Assembly (NCBI GenBank): GCA_050789255.1
Contig: JBOZRQ010000060.1
Span: 328,035 to 392,034 of the forward strand
Direction: 5' to 3'
DNA: 64,000 nt
From: JBOZRQ01 sp050789255
GTDB lineage: Bacteria; Bacillota; Sulfobacillia; Symbiobacteriales; Symbiobacteriaceae
Positions 15,437-23,041 of this stretch are shown one piece after another; positions within the stretch are counted from its first letter, which is position 1, and each line of letters opens with the position of its first letter. A model generated the notes under the pieces. It searched no databases, was not told the DNA's origin, and saw nothing but the letters and a program-made list of their open reading frames with translations. The position numbers were made by a program, and so were the translations under genes.

Positions 15437-16195
15437 CTACGGTGCGGCCTCGCTAAATCCGTACTTCTTCAGCACCGCCCGCGCCGACGGGGCGAGGAGG
15501 AAGTCGACGAAGGCCGCGGCCTCCTTTGTATGTTTGGTTCCCTTAATCACAGCGACCGGATAGGTAACCGGCTGATGGCTCCCGGGCGGGGCCTCTGCGA
15601 CCACGACCACCTTGGGCGCCGCGGCGGCGTCGGTGCTGTAGACGATGCCGGCCTGGGCCTCGCCGGACTCCACGAAGTGGAGCACCTGGCGCACGTCCTC
15701 GCCGAGGACCAGCTTGGTGGAAACGGCCTCGTAGAGCTTCAGCGACTCCAGCACCGCCTTGCCGTACTGGCCCGCCGGGACGTGGGCGGGGTTGCCGAGG
15801 GCCACCCGCTGGACGGCGGGGCCCTGCAGGTCGCTCCACGACTGGATGCCCGCAGCGGCGGAGGCCGGTCGGATCAGCACGACCTTGTTGGCAGCCAGAG
15901 TCTGGACGCTTTGCAGCAGGCCCTTTTTCTGCAAGGCATCAACCGGTCCCACCGCAGCGCTGATGAAGAGGTCAGCGGGGGCGCCGCTCTCGATCTGCTG
16001 CTGGAGCCCGCCCGAGGAGCCGAAGTTGAAGCGTAGCCGAATGTCCCGATGCTCAGCCTCGAACGCCGGTTGCAGCTCCTTGAGGGCATCGGTCATGGAA
16101 GCGGCGGCCGAGACCAGCAGATCGACCGAGGCCGCCTTGGGGGCGCACCCGGTCATGGTGACCAGGAGCAACAGGGCAGCGGCAACCTTTCGCAT
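15437..16195 (-). CDS. modA: Molybdate-binding lipoprotein
   Basis: The extracellular oxyanion receptor of the ABC importer, 252 residues. It has a lipobox MTG-C17 after a hydrophobic signal. ModA features are LLVSAAASMTDALKELQPAFE, LRFNFGSSGGLQQQIESGAPADLFIS and GEAQAGIVYSTDA. I chose ATG 16195 with GGGAGG 7-8 bp upstream; the open frame extends to 16246 but that would precede the signal peptide. It is the first gene of a modA-modB-regulator operon. Confidence 0.93.
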   Translation of the reverse strand: MRKVAAALLLLVTMTGCAPKAASVDLLVSAAASMTDALKELQPAFEAEHRDIRLRFNFGSSGGLQQQIESGAPADLFISAAVGPVDALQKKGLLQSVQTLAANKVVLIRPASAAAGIQSWSDLQGPAVQRVALGNPAHVPAGQYGKAVLESLKLYEAVSTKLVLGEDVRQVLHFVESGEAQAGIVYSTDAAAAPKVVVVAEAPPGSHQPVTYPVAVIKGTKHTKEAAAFVDFLLAPSARAVLKKYGFSEAAP

Positions 16196-16230
16196 ACTGA
16201 GCCTCCCACAGGTTCGCTTACCGCAAGAAT

Positions 16231-16259
16231 ACCATACATCCCGCAAAAATACATGACAA
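16231..16259 (-). promoter_or_regulatory. Putative modA promoter
   Basis: Reading the minus strand, TTGTCA (16259-16254) and TATGGT (16236-16231) are separated by 17 bp and lie 35-65 bp upstream of modA. Two TACAT repeats overlap the spacer and -10 region and could be part of a regulator site. The intergenic region is shared with the divergent AEC transporter gene. Confidence 0.5.
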
Positions 16260-16373
16260 CTTCGAGCGTACGGTCGGAATTCCTTGTGACCCCGCTCTGA
16301 CCCAACAGGAATCGTTTCGGTATGCGAAGAACTAACCAGGGTCGATCTCTTCCTAGAAAGGGGAACCTGCCCC

Positions 16374-17282
16374 GTGAACTTGCTTCAAGCCCTGGTCAAC
16401 ACGGTTCTGCCCATCTTCATACTCGCCGGCCTGGGCTGGATCGCTCGCACCGTCGTCAAGGTGGACGTCAAGGAGCCGGCCAAGCTGGCCGTTTACTTCC
16501 TGGTGCCGGGATTGATTGTGAACTCGATCCTGGGGAGCACGCTGGTCGCAGCGGAGATCGGCAAGATCATCGCCTTCGGGGTGCTCCTGATCGCCGCCAT
16601 GGTCGCCCTGACGCTCCTGACCGGGCGCCTGCTGGGCTGGTCAGCCAGCGAGCGCAGCGCCTCGGTGCTGGGCACCGCCTTCATGAACGTGGCCAACTAC
16701 GGCCTGCCGGTCGTCCTCTTCGCCTTCGGCCAGCAGGGCTTCGAGCGGGCCGCAATCTTCGTGGTGCTGGTGACGGTGAGCTACTACTCGGTCGGCGTCT
16801 TCTTTGCGGCGCATGGCCGCATGGACTGGAAGGACGCCGTCCGCTCCATCTTTAAGCTGCCCCTGATCTGGGCGGCAGCCGGGGCGATTCTGGTCCGGTT
16901 GACCGGCATCCATCTGCCCGAGGTGATCCTCAAGCCGATTGGCCTGCTGGCCAACGGTGCGGTCGTCGTGGTCGTGATCTTGCTGGGCATGCAGGTGGCC
17001 GGGTTCCGGCTGAAGGGCGCCCGCCTGAAGATCACCGTGGGCGCCGTGCTCAGGCTGGTGGCCTCGCCGCTGATCGGCATGGCGCTGGTGGCGTTGCTGA
17101 AGCCCGAGCCGCTGACCGCCAAGGTGCTGGTGCTGGAGTCAGCGATGCCCACGGCGGTCAACACCACGCTGCTGGCGGTGCAGTTCAACGCCGAGCCGGA
17201 CCTGGTCTCAGGCATTACGCTGACGAGCACCCTGGCCAGCATCGCGACGGTCACCTTCTGGGTCTGGTTCTTGCAAATGTGA
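16374..17282 (+). CDS. AEC family transporter
   Basis: An integral membrane protein of 302 residues with about ten helices in two similar halves, of the auxin efflux carrier family. Typical elements are NTVLPIFILAGLGWIAR at the N-terminus, GTAFMNVANYGLPVVLFAFG (about 98-117) and SAMPTAVNTTLLAVQFNAEP (about 258-277), the family's two broken-helix crossover regions. Bacterial members move malate, malonate or other organic acids; the substrate here is unknown. It starts at GTG 16374 with AAAGGGG upstream, divergent from modA. Confidence 0.87.
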   Translation: MNLLQALVNTVLPIFILAGLGWIARTVVKVDVKEPAKLAVYFLVPGLIVNSILGSTLVAAEIGKIIAFGVLLIAAMVALTLLTGRLLGWSASERSASVLGTAFMNVANYGLPVVLFAFGQQGFERAAIFVVLVTVSYYSVGVFFAAHGRMDWKDAVRSIFKLPLIWAAAGAILVRLTGIHLPEVILKPIGLLANGAVVVVVILLGMQVAGFRLKGARLKITVGAVLRLVASPLIGMALVALLKPEPLTAKVLVLESAMPTAVNTTLLAVQFNAEPDLVSGITLTSTLASIATVTFWVWFLQM

Positions 17283-17287
17283 AAGAG

Positions 17288-17323
17288 AAGGCTCCGTGCC
17301 CCTAGGAGGGCGCGGAGCCTTTT
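17288..17323 (+). terminator. Terminator between convergent transporter genes
   Basis: AAGGCTCCGTGC (17288-17299) pairs with GCGCGGAGCCTT (17310-17321) and TT follows. It lies 5 bp after the AEC gene and overlaps the last codons of the convergent antiporter gene. Confidence 0.82.
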
Positions 17324-18477
17324 GCGTGACGGCTGCTGAAGACCGCCTTCAGCATCGGCGGGGTGACCAGGGTGGTAAGGAGCGCCACGGCCACCATGGC
17401 TGTGAAGAGCGGCCGGGAGATGATCCCCCGGTCCAGGCCGATTGCGGCGACGATCAGGCCGACCTCGCCACGGGCGATCATGCCGGCGCCGATGCCCAGG
17501 GAGGAGCGGTTGCCAAAGCCCGCGAGCTTGGCGCCCAGCCCACAGCCAATCACCTTGGTGATGATCGCCACGGCGGCCAGCACCAGGGCGAAGACCCAGA
17601 AGGAGCCCGACACCCCTGCGAAGTTGGCCGCCAAACCTACGTTCACGAAGAAGAACGGGGCGAAGAAGGAGAAGGTGACCGTCTCCACCTCGTGCATCAG
17701 GTCGTGGCCGAGGCCGGCGGCGCCAAGGGCCAGGCCCGCCAGGTAGGCGCCGACGATGGCCGCCACGCCGAACTGCTCAGCAGCGAAGCCGAAGGCCAGC
17801 GCTGCGGCGATGGCGATGGCGGTGCGTGGCGCCCCCACCTGAAAGCCCTTGGCGGCCCGTACCAGCGGCGGCAGGACGAACCAGCCCACCAGGCCGGCGG
17901 CGACCAGGAACCCGGCGATCTTGCCGATGAGCAGCACCACGGAGCTGCCCCCCGCCTCGGCGCCGCCCGCCATGCCAAGGGTGATGGAGAGGACGATCAG
18001 GCCCAGGACATCGTCGATGACGGCGGCGGCCAGGATGGTCGTGCCCTCTTTGGAGGCGAGACGGCCGAGCTCCCGCAGGGTCTGCACCGAGATCGAGACG
18101 CTGGTGGCTACAAGGAGCACACCGATAAATACGGCTGAGATGCCGCTGTAACCGAAGGCGGCGGCCACGCCCCAGCCCCCGGCGAACGGGACCGCCACGC
18201 CCAGCACGGCCACAGCGAGGGCGCCCACGAAGGACTTCTTGAACTCACCGAGATCGGTCTCCAGGCCGGCCAGGAACATGAGCAGGACGACGCCCACCTC
18301 GGAAGCCTCTTTGATCCAGTCGTTGGGATGTAGAATGCCGAGGAGGGCCGGACCCAGAATGATCCCAACCAGGAGCTTCCCCAATACGGAGGGCTGTCCG
18401 AGCCGGCGGCTCAGGTGGCCGGCCAGCTTGATCGAGACGAGAATGAGCGCCGTCTGCCAAAGAAACTCGTGCTTCAT
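17302..18477 (-). CDS. Cation:proton antiporter (CPA2/Kef type)
   Basis: An integral membrane antiporter of 391 residues with about 12 helices. It has the CPA2 features LGQPSVLGKLLVGIILGPALLG near the N-terminus, FLAGLETDL, the AAVIDDVLGLIVLS motif carrying the essential Asp (about residues 152-165) and an IGAGMIARGEVGLI segment. It lacks a C-terminal RCK/TrkA-N domain, so it resembles NapA-type Na+/H+ exchangers. It would extrude Na+ or K+ in exchange for protons. It starts at ATG 18477 after GGAGGG, and is preceded by a structured leader with promoter. Confidence 0.88.
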   Translation of the reverse strand: MKHEFLWQTALILVSIKLAGHLSRRLGQPSVLGKLLVGIILGPALLGILHPNDWIKEASEVGVVLLMFLAGLETDLGEFKKSFVGALAVAVLGVAVPFAGGWGVAAAFGYSGISAVFIGVLLVATSVSISVQTLRELGRLASKEGTTILAAAVIDDVLGLIVLSITLGMAGGAEAGGSSVVLLIGKIAGFLVAAGLVGWFVLPPLVRAAKGFQVGAPRTAIAIAAALAFGFAAEQFGVAAIVGAYLAGLALGAAGLGHDLMHEVETVTFSFFAPFFFVNVGLAANFAGVSGSFWVFALVLAAVAIITKVIGCGLGAKLAGFGNRSSLGIGAGMIARGEVGLIVAAIGLDRGIISRPLFTAMVAVALLTTLVTPPMLKAVFSSRHAKGSAPS

Positions 18478-18485
18478 AGACCTTG

Positions 18486-18590
18486 TTCCCTCCGAACGAT
18501 AGATTTCCGCCGGAGGGCAATAAAAATAGACCTCCGGCTACTGCAGCCGAAGGTCTACCCACCGGGCGCTGTCACGGCGCCCGGCTACCA
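18486..18590 (-). promoter_or_regulatory. Structured leader RNA of the antiporter gene (candidate riboswitch or attenuator)
   Basis: Read on the minus strand, the roughly 120-nt leader has three hairpins. First a GC-rich stem (CCGGGCGC / GCGCCCGG, 18562-18584). Then a 12-bp terminator-like stem (AGACCTTCGGCT / AGCCGGAGGTCT, 18528-18556) followed by ATTTTTATT. Then CCCTCCG pairing with the CGGAGGG that serves as ribosome site (18488-18517). A terminator inside a 5' leader plus a hidden ribosome site is typical of ligand-controlled RNAs. Na+ or Li+ riboswitches of antiporter genes are plausible relatives, but I cannot match a family by eye. Confidence 0.6.
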
Positions 18591-18607
18591 TCTTCCCCTT
18601 CGTTCCC

Positions 18608-18637
18608 ACTGTACGGGTGGACAACCTGTTCTGTCAA
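18608..18637 (-). promoter_or_regulatory. Promoter of the antiporter leader
   Basis: On the minus strand a perfect -35 TTGACA (18637-18632) lies 18 bp before a TACAGT -10 (18613-18608). Transcription would start near 18600 and give a leader of about 120 nt, enclosing all three hairpins. Confidence 0.7.
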
Positions 18638-18734
18638 CGGCGGGCCTTATAGTCATAATTGACTTGGCATGATTCTGCCGGCAGCATGCCGAATCTCAGT
18701 AGGATCACGACTATGCCTCAGGAGGCAGCATCCT

Positions 18735-20102
18735 TTGCAGCAGCCAAAGCACACCGAGAGTACCGCCGGACGCAACAAGGGGCTTCGCCTTGAGATCCTG
18801 CGCCTCGCCTGGCCCGTGGTAGCCGAGTCGCTCATGGGTACCCTGGCGCAGATGGTCGACATGATCCTCGTGGGTCCCCTGGGCGCCGGCGCGGTGGCGG
18901 CGGTGGGCCTCTCCACGCAGCCGCTCTGGTTCTTGATGGGGCCCTTCCTGGGCCTCGGATCGGGCCTGGGAGCGCTGATCTCACGGTTCGTTGGCGCCGG
19001 CGACGATGAGCAGGCCCGCTCGGCCGCCCGCCAGGGCTTCTGGCTGAGCGGCGTCCTGGCCCTGGTCATGTGCAGCCTGATTTACTGGCAAGCACCCTTT
19101 ATCATTACAGCCATGGGCGGCGGGGAGGATGTGCTGCCCCTGGCCTCGGCCTACCTGCGGGCGCTGGCGCCGGGCCTGATCGCCCTGTTCTGGAGCAACG
19201 TGATGGGCGCCGCCCCACGCGCTGCCGGCGACACACGTACGCCCTTCTACATCGGGGTGGGGGTAAACGTCATCAACCTCGGGCTTGCCTGGGTGCTGAT
19301 TTACGGCCACTTCGGGCTCCCAGCCATGGGCCTGGTGGGCGCCGGCGTGGCGACCTCCATCGCCCGGATCCTCGGCGCCGTCGCCCTGCTCTGGACGCTC
19401 CTGCGGGGGACCCGGGGCGTGCGGCTGGAGCCCGCCCGCATCTTCGAGATCGACTGGCCCTTGATCAAGCGGATACTGAACGTCGGCCTGCCCGCCGCCG
19501 GCGAGCGCCTGGCCACCAGCTTTGCGTACGTCGTCTACACCCGCATCGTCAACACGTTGGGAACCGTGGTCGCCGCCGCCCATTACACGGCGGTGACCGC
19601 CGAGAACGTCTCCTGGATGCTCGGCACGGGCCTGACCACCGCCGCCGCCACCCTGGTCGGGCAGGCGCTGGGGGCGGGCACGCCCGAGCGGGCCTCCGCG
19701 GCGATCAAGGAGTCGATCAAGATCGGCCTGGTGGCGGTCCTGCCGCTGATCGCCCTGTTCGGCCTCTTTCCGCAGCCCTACGTCGGGCTGTTCAGCAAGG
19801 ATCCCGCCGTGGTCGCACAGGCCTCGAACGCCCTGCGGGTGGCGGCGGCCGGCGAGATCCCCATGGTGCTCTCGTTGGTCTACATCGGCGCCCTGACCGG
19901 CGCCGGCGACAGCCGCATGATCGCCGGCATCAGCCTGGCGGGCGGCTGGGTGGTTCGGCTCGGCCTTGCGGTGCTGTTGGTCCCGGTGCTGGGTCTTGGG
20001 CTGGAGGGCGCCTGGGCAGCCTCCGTGCTTGACTGGACCGTGCGGGTGGGCCTGCTATACCTGCGCTTCCGAAGCGGACGCTGGCAGCGGGTGAAGGTCT
20101 AG
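18735..20102 (+). CDS. MATE family multidrug efflux protein
   Basis: A membrane exporter of the multidrug and toxic compound extrusion family, 455 residues, about 12 helices in two repeats. Recognisable segments are PVVAESLMGTLAQMVDMILVGPLG near the N-terminus and the symmetric AGERLATSFAYVVYTRIVNTLG in the second half. I chose TTG 18735 because AGGAGG lies 9 bp upstream (18720-18725); the upstream in-frame ATG at 18669 has no site and would add an Arg/Cys-rich stretch atypical of the family. Substrates are unknown. Confidence 0.87.
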   Translation: MQQPKHTESTAGRNKGLRLEILRLAWPVVAESLMGTLAQMVDMILVGPLGAGAVAAVGLSTQPLWFLMGPFLGLGSGLGALISRFVGAGDDEQARSAARQGFWLSGVLALVMCSLIYWQAPFIITAMGGGEDVLPLASAYLRALAPGLIALFWSNVMGAAPRAAGDTRTPFYIGVGVNVINLGLAWVLIYGHFGLPAMGLVGAGVATSIARILGAVALLWTLLRGTRGVRLEPARIFEIDWPLIKRILNVGLPAAGERLATSFAYVVYTRIVNTLGTVVAAAHYTAVTAENVSWMLGTGLTTAAATLVGQALGAGTPERASAAIKESIKIGLVAVLPLIALFGLFPQPYVGLFSKDPAVVAQASNALRVAAAGEIPMVLSLVYIGALTGAGDSRMIAGISLAGGWVVRLGLAVLLVPVLGLGLEGAWAASVLDWTVRVGLLYLRFRSGRWQRVKV

Positions 20103-20209
20103 CGACCGGCCCGAGCAACATAAGATGGACGGGAAGAGCTTGGCCGCCCTACCAGGATGACAGCGGGGCGAAAACCGGGTATCCTTCTGTAGGGAAGGGG
20201 GCCGTCGGG

Positions 20210-20806
20210 TTGGTACATGCGTGGAAACACTGGTTCGACAGTCACGTCTACCTGGCTGTCTTCTTCGCCTCCGTGCTGGAGGGGCTGGGGCTGCCCGTGC
20301 CCGCGGAGGTGCTCTTCCTGGCCACGGCGGGACTGATTCACGCCGGCCGTGCGACGCTCGGCCAGGTGATCGGAGCAGCCGTGACCGGGAACATGACCGG
20401 GTCGCTCTGTGGCTTCAGCCTGGCCTATTACGGCGGACCGGCGCTGCTGAAGCGGGTGAGCAGGGTGGTGGGGCTGAAGCAGGGCGCCCTCGACCAGGTT
20501 GAAACCTTCTTCCGGCGGTACGGGGCGACCACGGTCTTCATGTCGCGGTTCATCGGCTTTATCCGGGCAGCGACGGTTTACGTGGCCGGGGCGGCGAGGA
20601 TGTCGCCCATTCGCTTCGGACTGTATATGCTAATGGCGGTCACCATCTGGAATGCGGGCTGGGCTTACCTGGCCTTCCGGTTCGGCGCAGGGCTGCCGCA
20701 CGTGCTCCAGAAGGTGATCGGGCACAGCGCTGTCTGGGCCGTCACCCTGGTGGGAATCGTGGTGCTCGGCGGAATCTGGCTGAAACGGCGGAGAACTGTG
20801 TCGTAA
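20210..20806 (+). CDS. DedA family membrane protein
   Basis: A 198-residue membrane protein of the DedA/SNARE-associated family. It shows LAVFFASVLEGLGLPVPAEVLFLATAG at the N-terminus, the FFRRYGATTVFMSRFIGFIRA motif with conserved Arg (about residues 101-121), and a C-terminal pair of helices. DedA proteins act in lipid carrier recycling and envelope homeostasis; some flip undecaprenyl phosphate. The start is TTG 20210 with GAAGGGGG 8 bp upstream. No sharp terminator is seen before the glycine riboswitch. Confidence 0.87.
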   Translation: MVHAWKHWFDSHVYLAVFFASVLEGLGLPVPAEVLFLATAGLIHAGRATLGQVIGAAVTGNMTGSLCGFSLAYYGGPALLKRVSRVVGLKQGALDQVETFFRRYGATTVFMSRFIGFIRAATVYVAGAARMSPIRFGLYMLMAVTIWNAGWAYLAFRFGAGLPHVLQKVIGHSAVWAVTLVGIVVLGGIWLKRRRTVS

Positions 20807-20869
20807 AATTGGCAGGTGCAGGAGGATTCATCTCCAGCCAGGTGGTATACTACTTAGGAACTCCATACA

Positions 20870-21010
20870 GACGGACGATGGCACCCGGAAGAGTCCCGCC
20901 GCGAGGCGGGCGCCGAAGGAGCAATGCCCCAGCTACGCTGGCGGTGGGCAGAATCTCTCAGGCAAAGGCGACCGGGGCCGGACGGGCTCTGAACGAAAGG
21001 ACAGAGGTTA
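20870..21010 (+). promoter_or_regulatory. Glycine riboswitch
   Basis: Conserved aptamer pieces are visible in order: GGAAGAGTCCC near 20887, CGCCGAAGGAGCAA near 20911, AATCTCTCAGGCAAAGG near 20951, then GGACGGGCTCTG-AACGAAAGGACAGAGG near 20980-21007. Only one clear aptamer core is seen, with the final segment resembling the remnant helix of singleton glycine riboswitches. It precedes the whole glycine cleavage operon, the classic regulon, and should switch it on when glycine is high. A possible -10 TATACT lies at 20846-20851 without a clear -35. Confidence 0.93.
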
Positions 21011-21055
21011 CAGCGGGCGCAAGGCGCCGTTGTACCTTCTGTCCTTCATGTTTTG
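20997..21055 (+). terminator. Riboswitch-linked terminator upstream of gcvT
   Basis: AAGGACAGAGGT (20997-21008) can pair with ACCTTCTGTCCTT (21034-21046), with a nested GCGGGCGC/GGCGCCG inner stem, followed by CATGTTTT. The left arm is also the 3' part of the glycine aptamer, so ligand binding and termination exclude each other. Confidence 0.78.
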
Positions 21056-21117
21056 CCATCGGTATGGAAAAGACTACGCTGGCAGATATGTCTGATGCTC
21101 TTCGGAGGTGTGCTACG

Positions 21118-22245
21118 GTGGAGGAGACCCTGAAGCGTACGCCCTTGTACGAGATGCACCTGAAGCTGGGGGCCCGCATGGTGCCGTTTGGCGGCTGGGA
21201 TATGCCCGTGCAGTACAGCGGTGTCATAGACGAGCACAAGGCGGTACGAAATGCCGCAGGCCTGTTCGATGTCTCCCACATGGGCGAGTTCGAGCTGAAG
21301 GGCCCGCAGGCGCTGGACCTGATTCAGCTGATCAGCGTCAACAACGCCGCCAAGCTCGAGGTCGGCCAGGTCCAGTACAGCCTTATGTGCTACGAGAACG
21401 GCACCATCGTCGACGATATTCTGGTCTACCGCCTCGGCGAGAACCACTACTGGCTGGTGGTCAACGCCGGCAACATCGATAAGGACTGGGAATGGGTTAC
21501 ATACTGCAAGGAGCGGGCCGGCCTTTCCAACCTGGAGCTCAATAACATCTCCGCCGACGTGGCGCAGATCGCCATCCAGGGGCCGCTGGCCGAGCGCATC
21601 TTGCAGCCGCTGGTCCCGAACGTGGTCCTCGAGGAGCTCAAGTTCTACTGGGCCAAGACCGGTGCCACCGTGGCCGGCATGAAGACCCTGGTGCTCTCCC
21701 GCACCGGGTATACCGGCGAGGATGGCTTTGAAATCTACGTCCGGCGTGAAGACGCGATGGCCATGTGGGAAGCCCTCATGGAGGCCGGCGACGAGGATGG
21801 GCTGGTCCCGGCAGGCCTGGGCGCCCGCGATACCCTCCGCTTTGAAGCCAAACTGCCGCTCTACGGCCATGAGATCAACGACAAGATCACCCCGCTGGAG
21901 GCCGGCCTGGGCTTCTTCGTGAAGCTGAAGAAGGGTGCGGACTTCATCGGCCGGGAGGCGCTTGCCGCCCAGAAGGAGGCAGGCCTGACCCGCAAGCTGG
22001 TCGGCTTTGAGATGATCGACCGCGGCATTCCCCGCCAGGGTTACGAGATCGCCCGTGACGGGCAGGTCGTCGGCCAGGTGACCACCGGCTCCTTCGCTCC
22101 GACCCTGGAGAAGAACATCGGCCTGGGGTACGTCCCCGTGGAGATGAGCGAGGTCGGCAGCGAGTTTGATATCATCATCCGCGGGAAGGCCACGAGGGCC
22201 CGCGTCTGCGAGACGCCCTTCTACCAGCCCCGCTACAAGAGGTAA
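21118..22245 (+). CDS. gcvT: Glycine cleavage system T protein (aminomethyltransferase)
   Basis: Transfers the methylene group from the lipoyl arm of GcvH to tetrahydrofolate and releases ammonia; 375 residues, cytoplasmic. It has the family N-terminus TPLYEMHLKLGARMVPFGGWDMPVQY, FDVSHMGEFELKG, and later SRTGYTGEDGFEIY and GLGARDTLRFEAKLPLYGHE. I chose GTG 21118, which has GGAGGTG at 21103-21109 and matches the usual GcvT start; the open frame upstream runs through the riboswitch. First gene of gcvT-(two small ORFs)-gcvH-gcvPA-gcvPB. Confidence 0.95.
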   Translation: MEETLKRTPLYEMHLKLGARMVPFGGWDMPVQYSGVIDEHKAVRNAAGLFDVSHMGEFELKGPQALDLIQLISVNNAAKLEVGQVQYSLMCYENGTIVDDILVYRLGENHYWLVVNAGNIDKDWEWVTYCKERAGLSNLELNNISADVAQIAIQGPLAERILQPLVPNVVLEELKFYWAKTGATVAGMKTLVLSRTGYTGEDGFEIYVRREDAMAMWEALMEAGDEDGLVPAGLGARDTLRFEAKLPLYGHEINDKITPLEAGLGFFVKLKKGADFIGREALAAQKEAGLTRKLVGFEMIDRGIPRQGYEIARDGQVVGQVTTGSFAPTLEKNIGLGYVPVEMSEVGSEFDIIIRGKATRARVCETPFYQPRYKR

Positions 22246-22247
22246 GC

Positions 22248-22436
22248 ATGATCAAGATCTTCCTCGGACTGGGAATCCTGTGGGTGCTGTTCGCCGGATA
22301 TCAGTACGTCTCCCTGGACGGCGACCCGGACCGGTGGAGGATTGTCATGCAGTTCCTGGGCATGGCCGCGATCAACCTCGTGGTCGCCCTGTTTCTGAAC
22401 TGGATGAAGGAGCGGCGCCAGCGCGCCGGTCGCTAG
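22248..22436 (+). CDS. Small membrane protein inside the gcv operon (62 aa)
   Basis: A 62-residue protein beginning 2 bp after the gcvT stop, with AGAGGTAAG upstream of ATG 22248. It has two hydrophobic segments (about residues 3-20 and 32-50) joined by a charged loop (DGDPDRWR), and a basic tail (KERRQRAGR), so a two-helix hairpin with both ends inside is likely. I do not recognise the family. Its tight packing suggests co-expression with glycine catabolism, but a functional link is unproven. Confidence 0.65.
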   Translation: MIKIFLGLGILWVLFAGYQYVSLDGDPDRWRIVMQFLGMAAINLVVALFLNWMKERRQRAGR

Positions 22437-22437
22437 C

Positions 22438-22617
22438 ATGACTTCCAACCTGATGCCCCTGGCCGCGACGCTGGTGGTCCTCTTCTACGCCCTGGGCGTA
22501 GCCTTTCGCCGCAGCCCCCTGTGGTACGAGTGGGTGGCAGCCGCCCTGGGTGCAGCGTTCGCAGTCTGGTTCTGGTATACCGAGTTGAAACGGGCCCGCC
22601 GTCGGCGCGGCCGCTGA
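22438..22617 (+). CDS. Small membrane protein inside the gcv operon (59 aa)
   Basis: A 59-residue protein starting 1 bp after the previous stop codon (CTAGCATG). It has two hydrophobic segments (about residues 7-22 and 33-47) separated by RRSPLWYEW and ends in a strongly basic tail (KRARRRRGR). It is of the same general design as the preceding 62-residue protein, but not obviously homologous. It ends 23 bp before gcvH. The start has only a weak ribosome site and may be reached by translational coupling. Confidence 0.55.
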   Translation: MTSNLMPLAATLVVLFYALGVAFRRSPLWYEWVAAALGAAFAVWFWYTELKRARRRRGR

Positions 22618-22640
22618 AACATCAAGGAGGGCTCTTCTCA

Positions 22641-23039
22641 ATGGCTAACCCCAAGACTCCCGCCGGGCTGAAGTACACCAAGGAGCACGAGTGGATCAAG
22701 GTCGAGGGCAACATCGGCATCGTCGGCATCACCGACTTCGCGCAGGATCAGCTGGGCGACGTGGTCTTCGTGGAGCTCCCCGCCGTGGGCCGGGTGCTGA
22801 AGGCCGGCGAGCAGTTCGGCGTGGTCGAGTCGGTCAAGACTGTCTCGGACCTGTACTGCCCCGTTGCCGGCAAGGTGGTGGAGGTCAACACCGAGCTGGA
22901 GGGCGCCCCCGAGCTGGTCAATTCGGGCCCCTACGAGCAGGGCTGGATGCTGAAGCTGGAGCTCGCCAACCCCTCTGATGTCGACGCACTCCTCGACGCC
23001 GCTGGCTACGAGGGCTTTGTTAAGGAGGCAGGCCACTAA
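22641..23039 (+). CDS. gcvH: Glycine cleavage system H protein
   Basis: The lipoyl carrier that shuttles the aminomethyl group between P, T and L proteins; 132 residues. The lipoyl-lysine is K66 in VVESVKTVSD, within a hammerhead fold typical of GcvH (KYTKEHEWIKVEG at the N-terminus, GPYEQGWMLKLEL near the end). I chose ATG 22641, which has AAGGAGGG upstream and matches the family N-terminus. The lipM gene that should supply its lipoyl group is 3 kb downstream. Confidence 0.96.
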   Translation: MANPKTPAGLKYTKEHEWIKVEGNIGIVGITDFAQDQLGDVVFVELPAVGRVLKAGEQFGVVESVKTVSDLYCPVAGKVVEVNTELEGAPELVNSGPYEQGWMLKLELANPSDVDALLDAAGYEGFVKEAGH

Positions 23040-23041
23040 GT

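Noticed and set aside
20809..21117. N-terminal extension of gcvT in the same frame
   Set aside because: This stretch is the glycine riboswitch and terminator; GTG 21118 has a good ribosome site and matches the family start.
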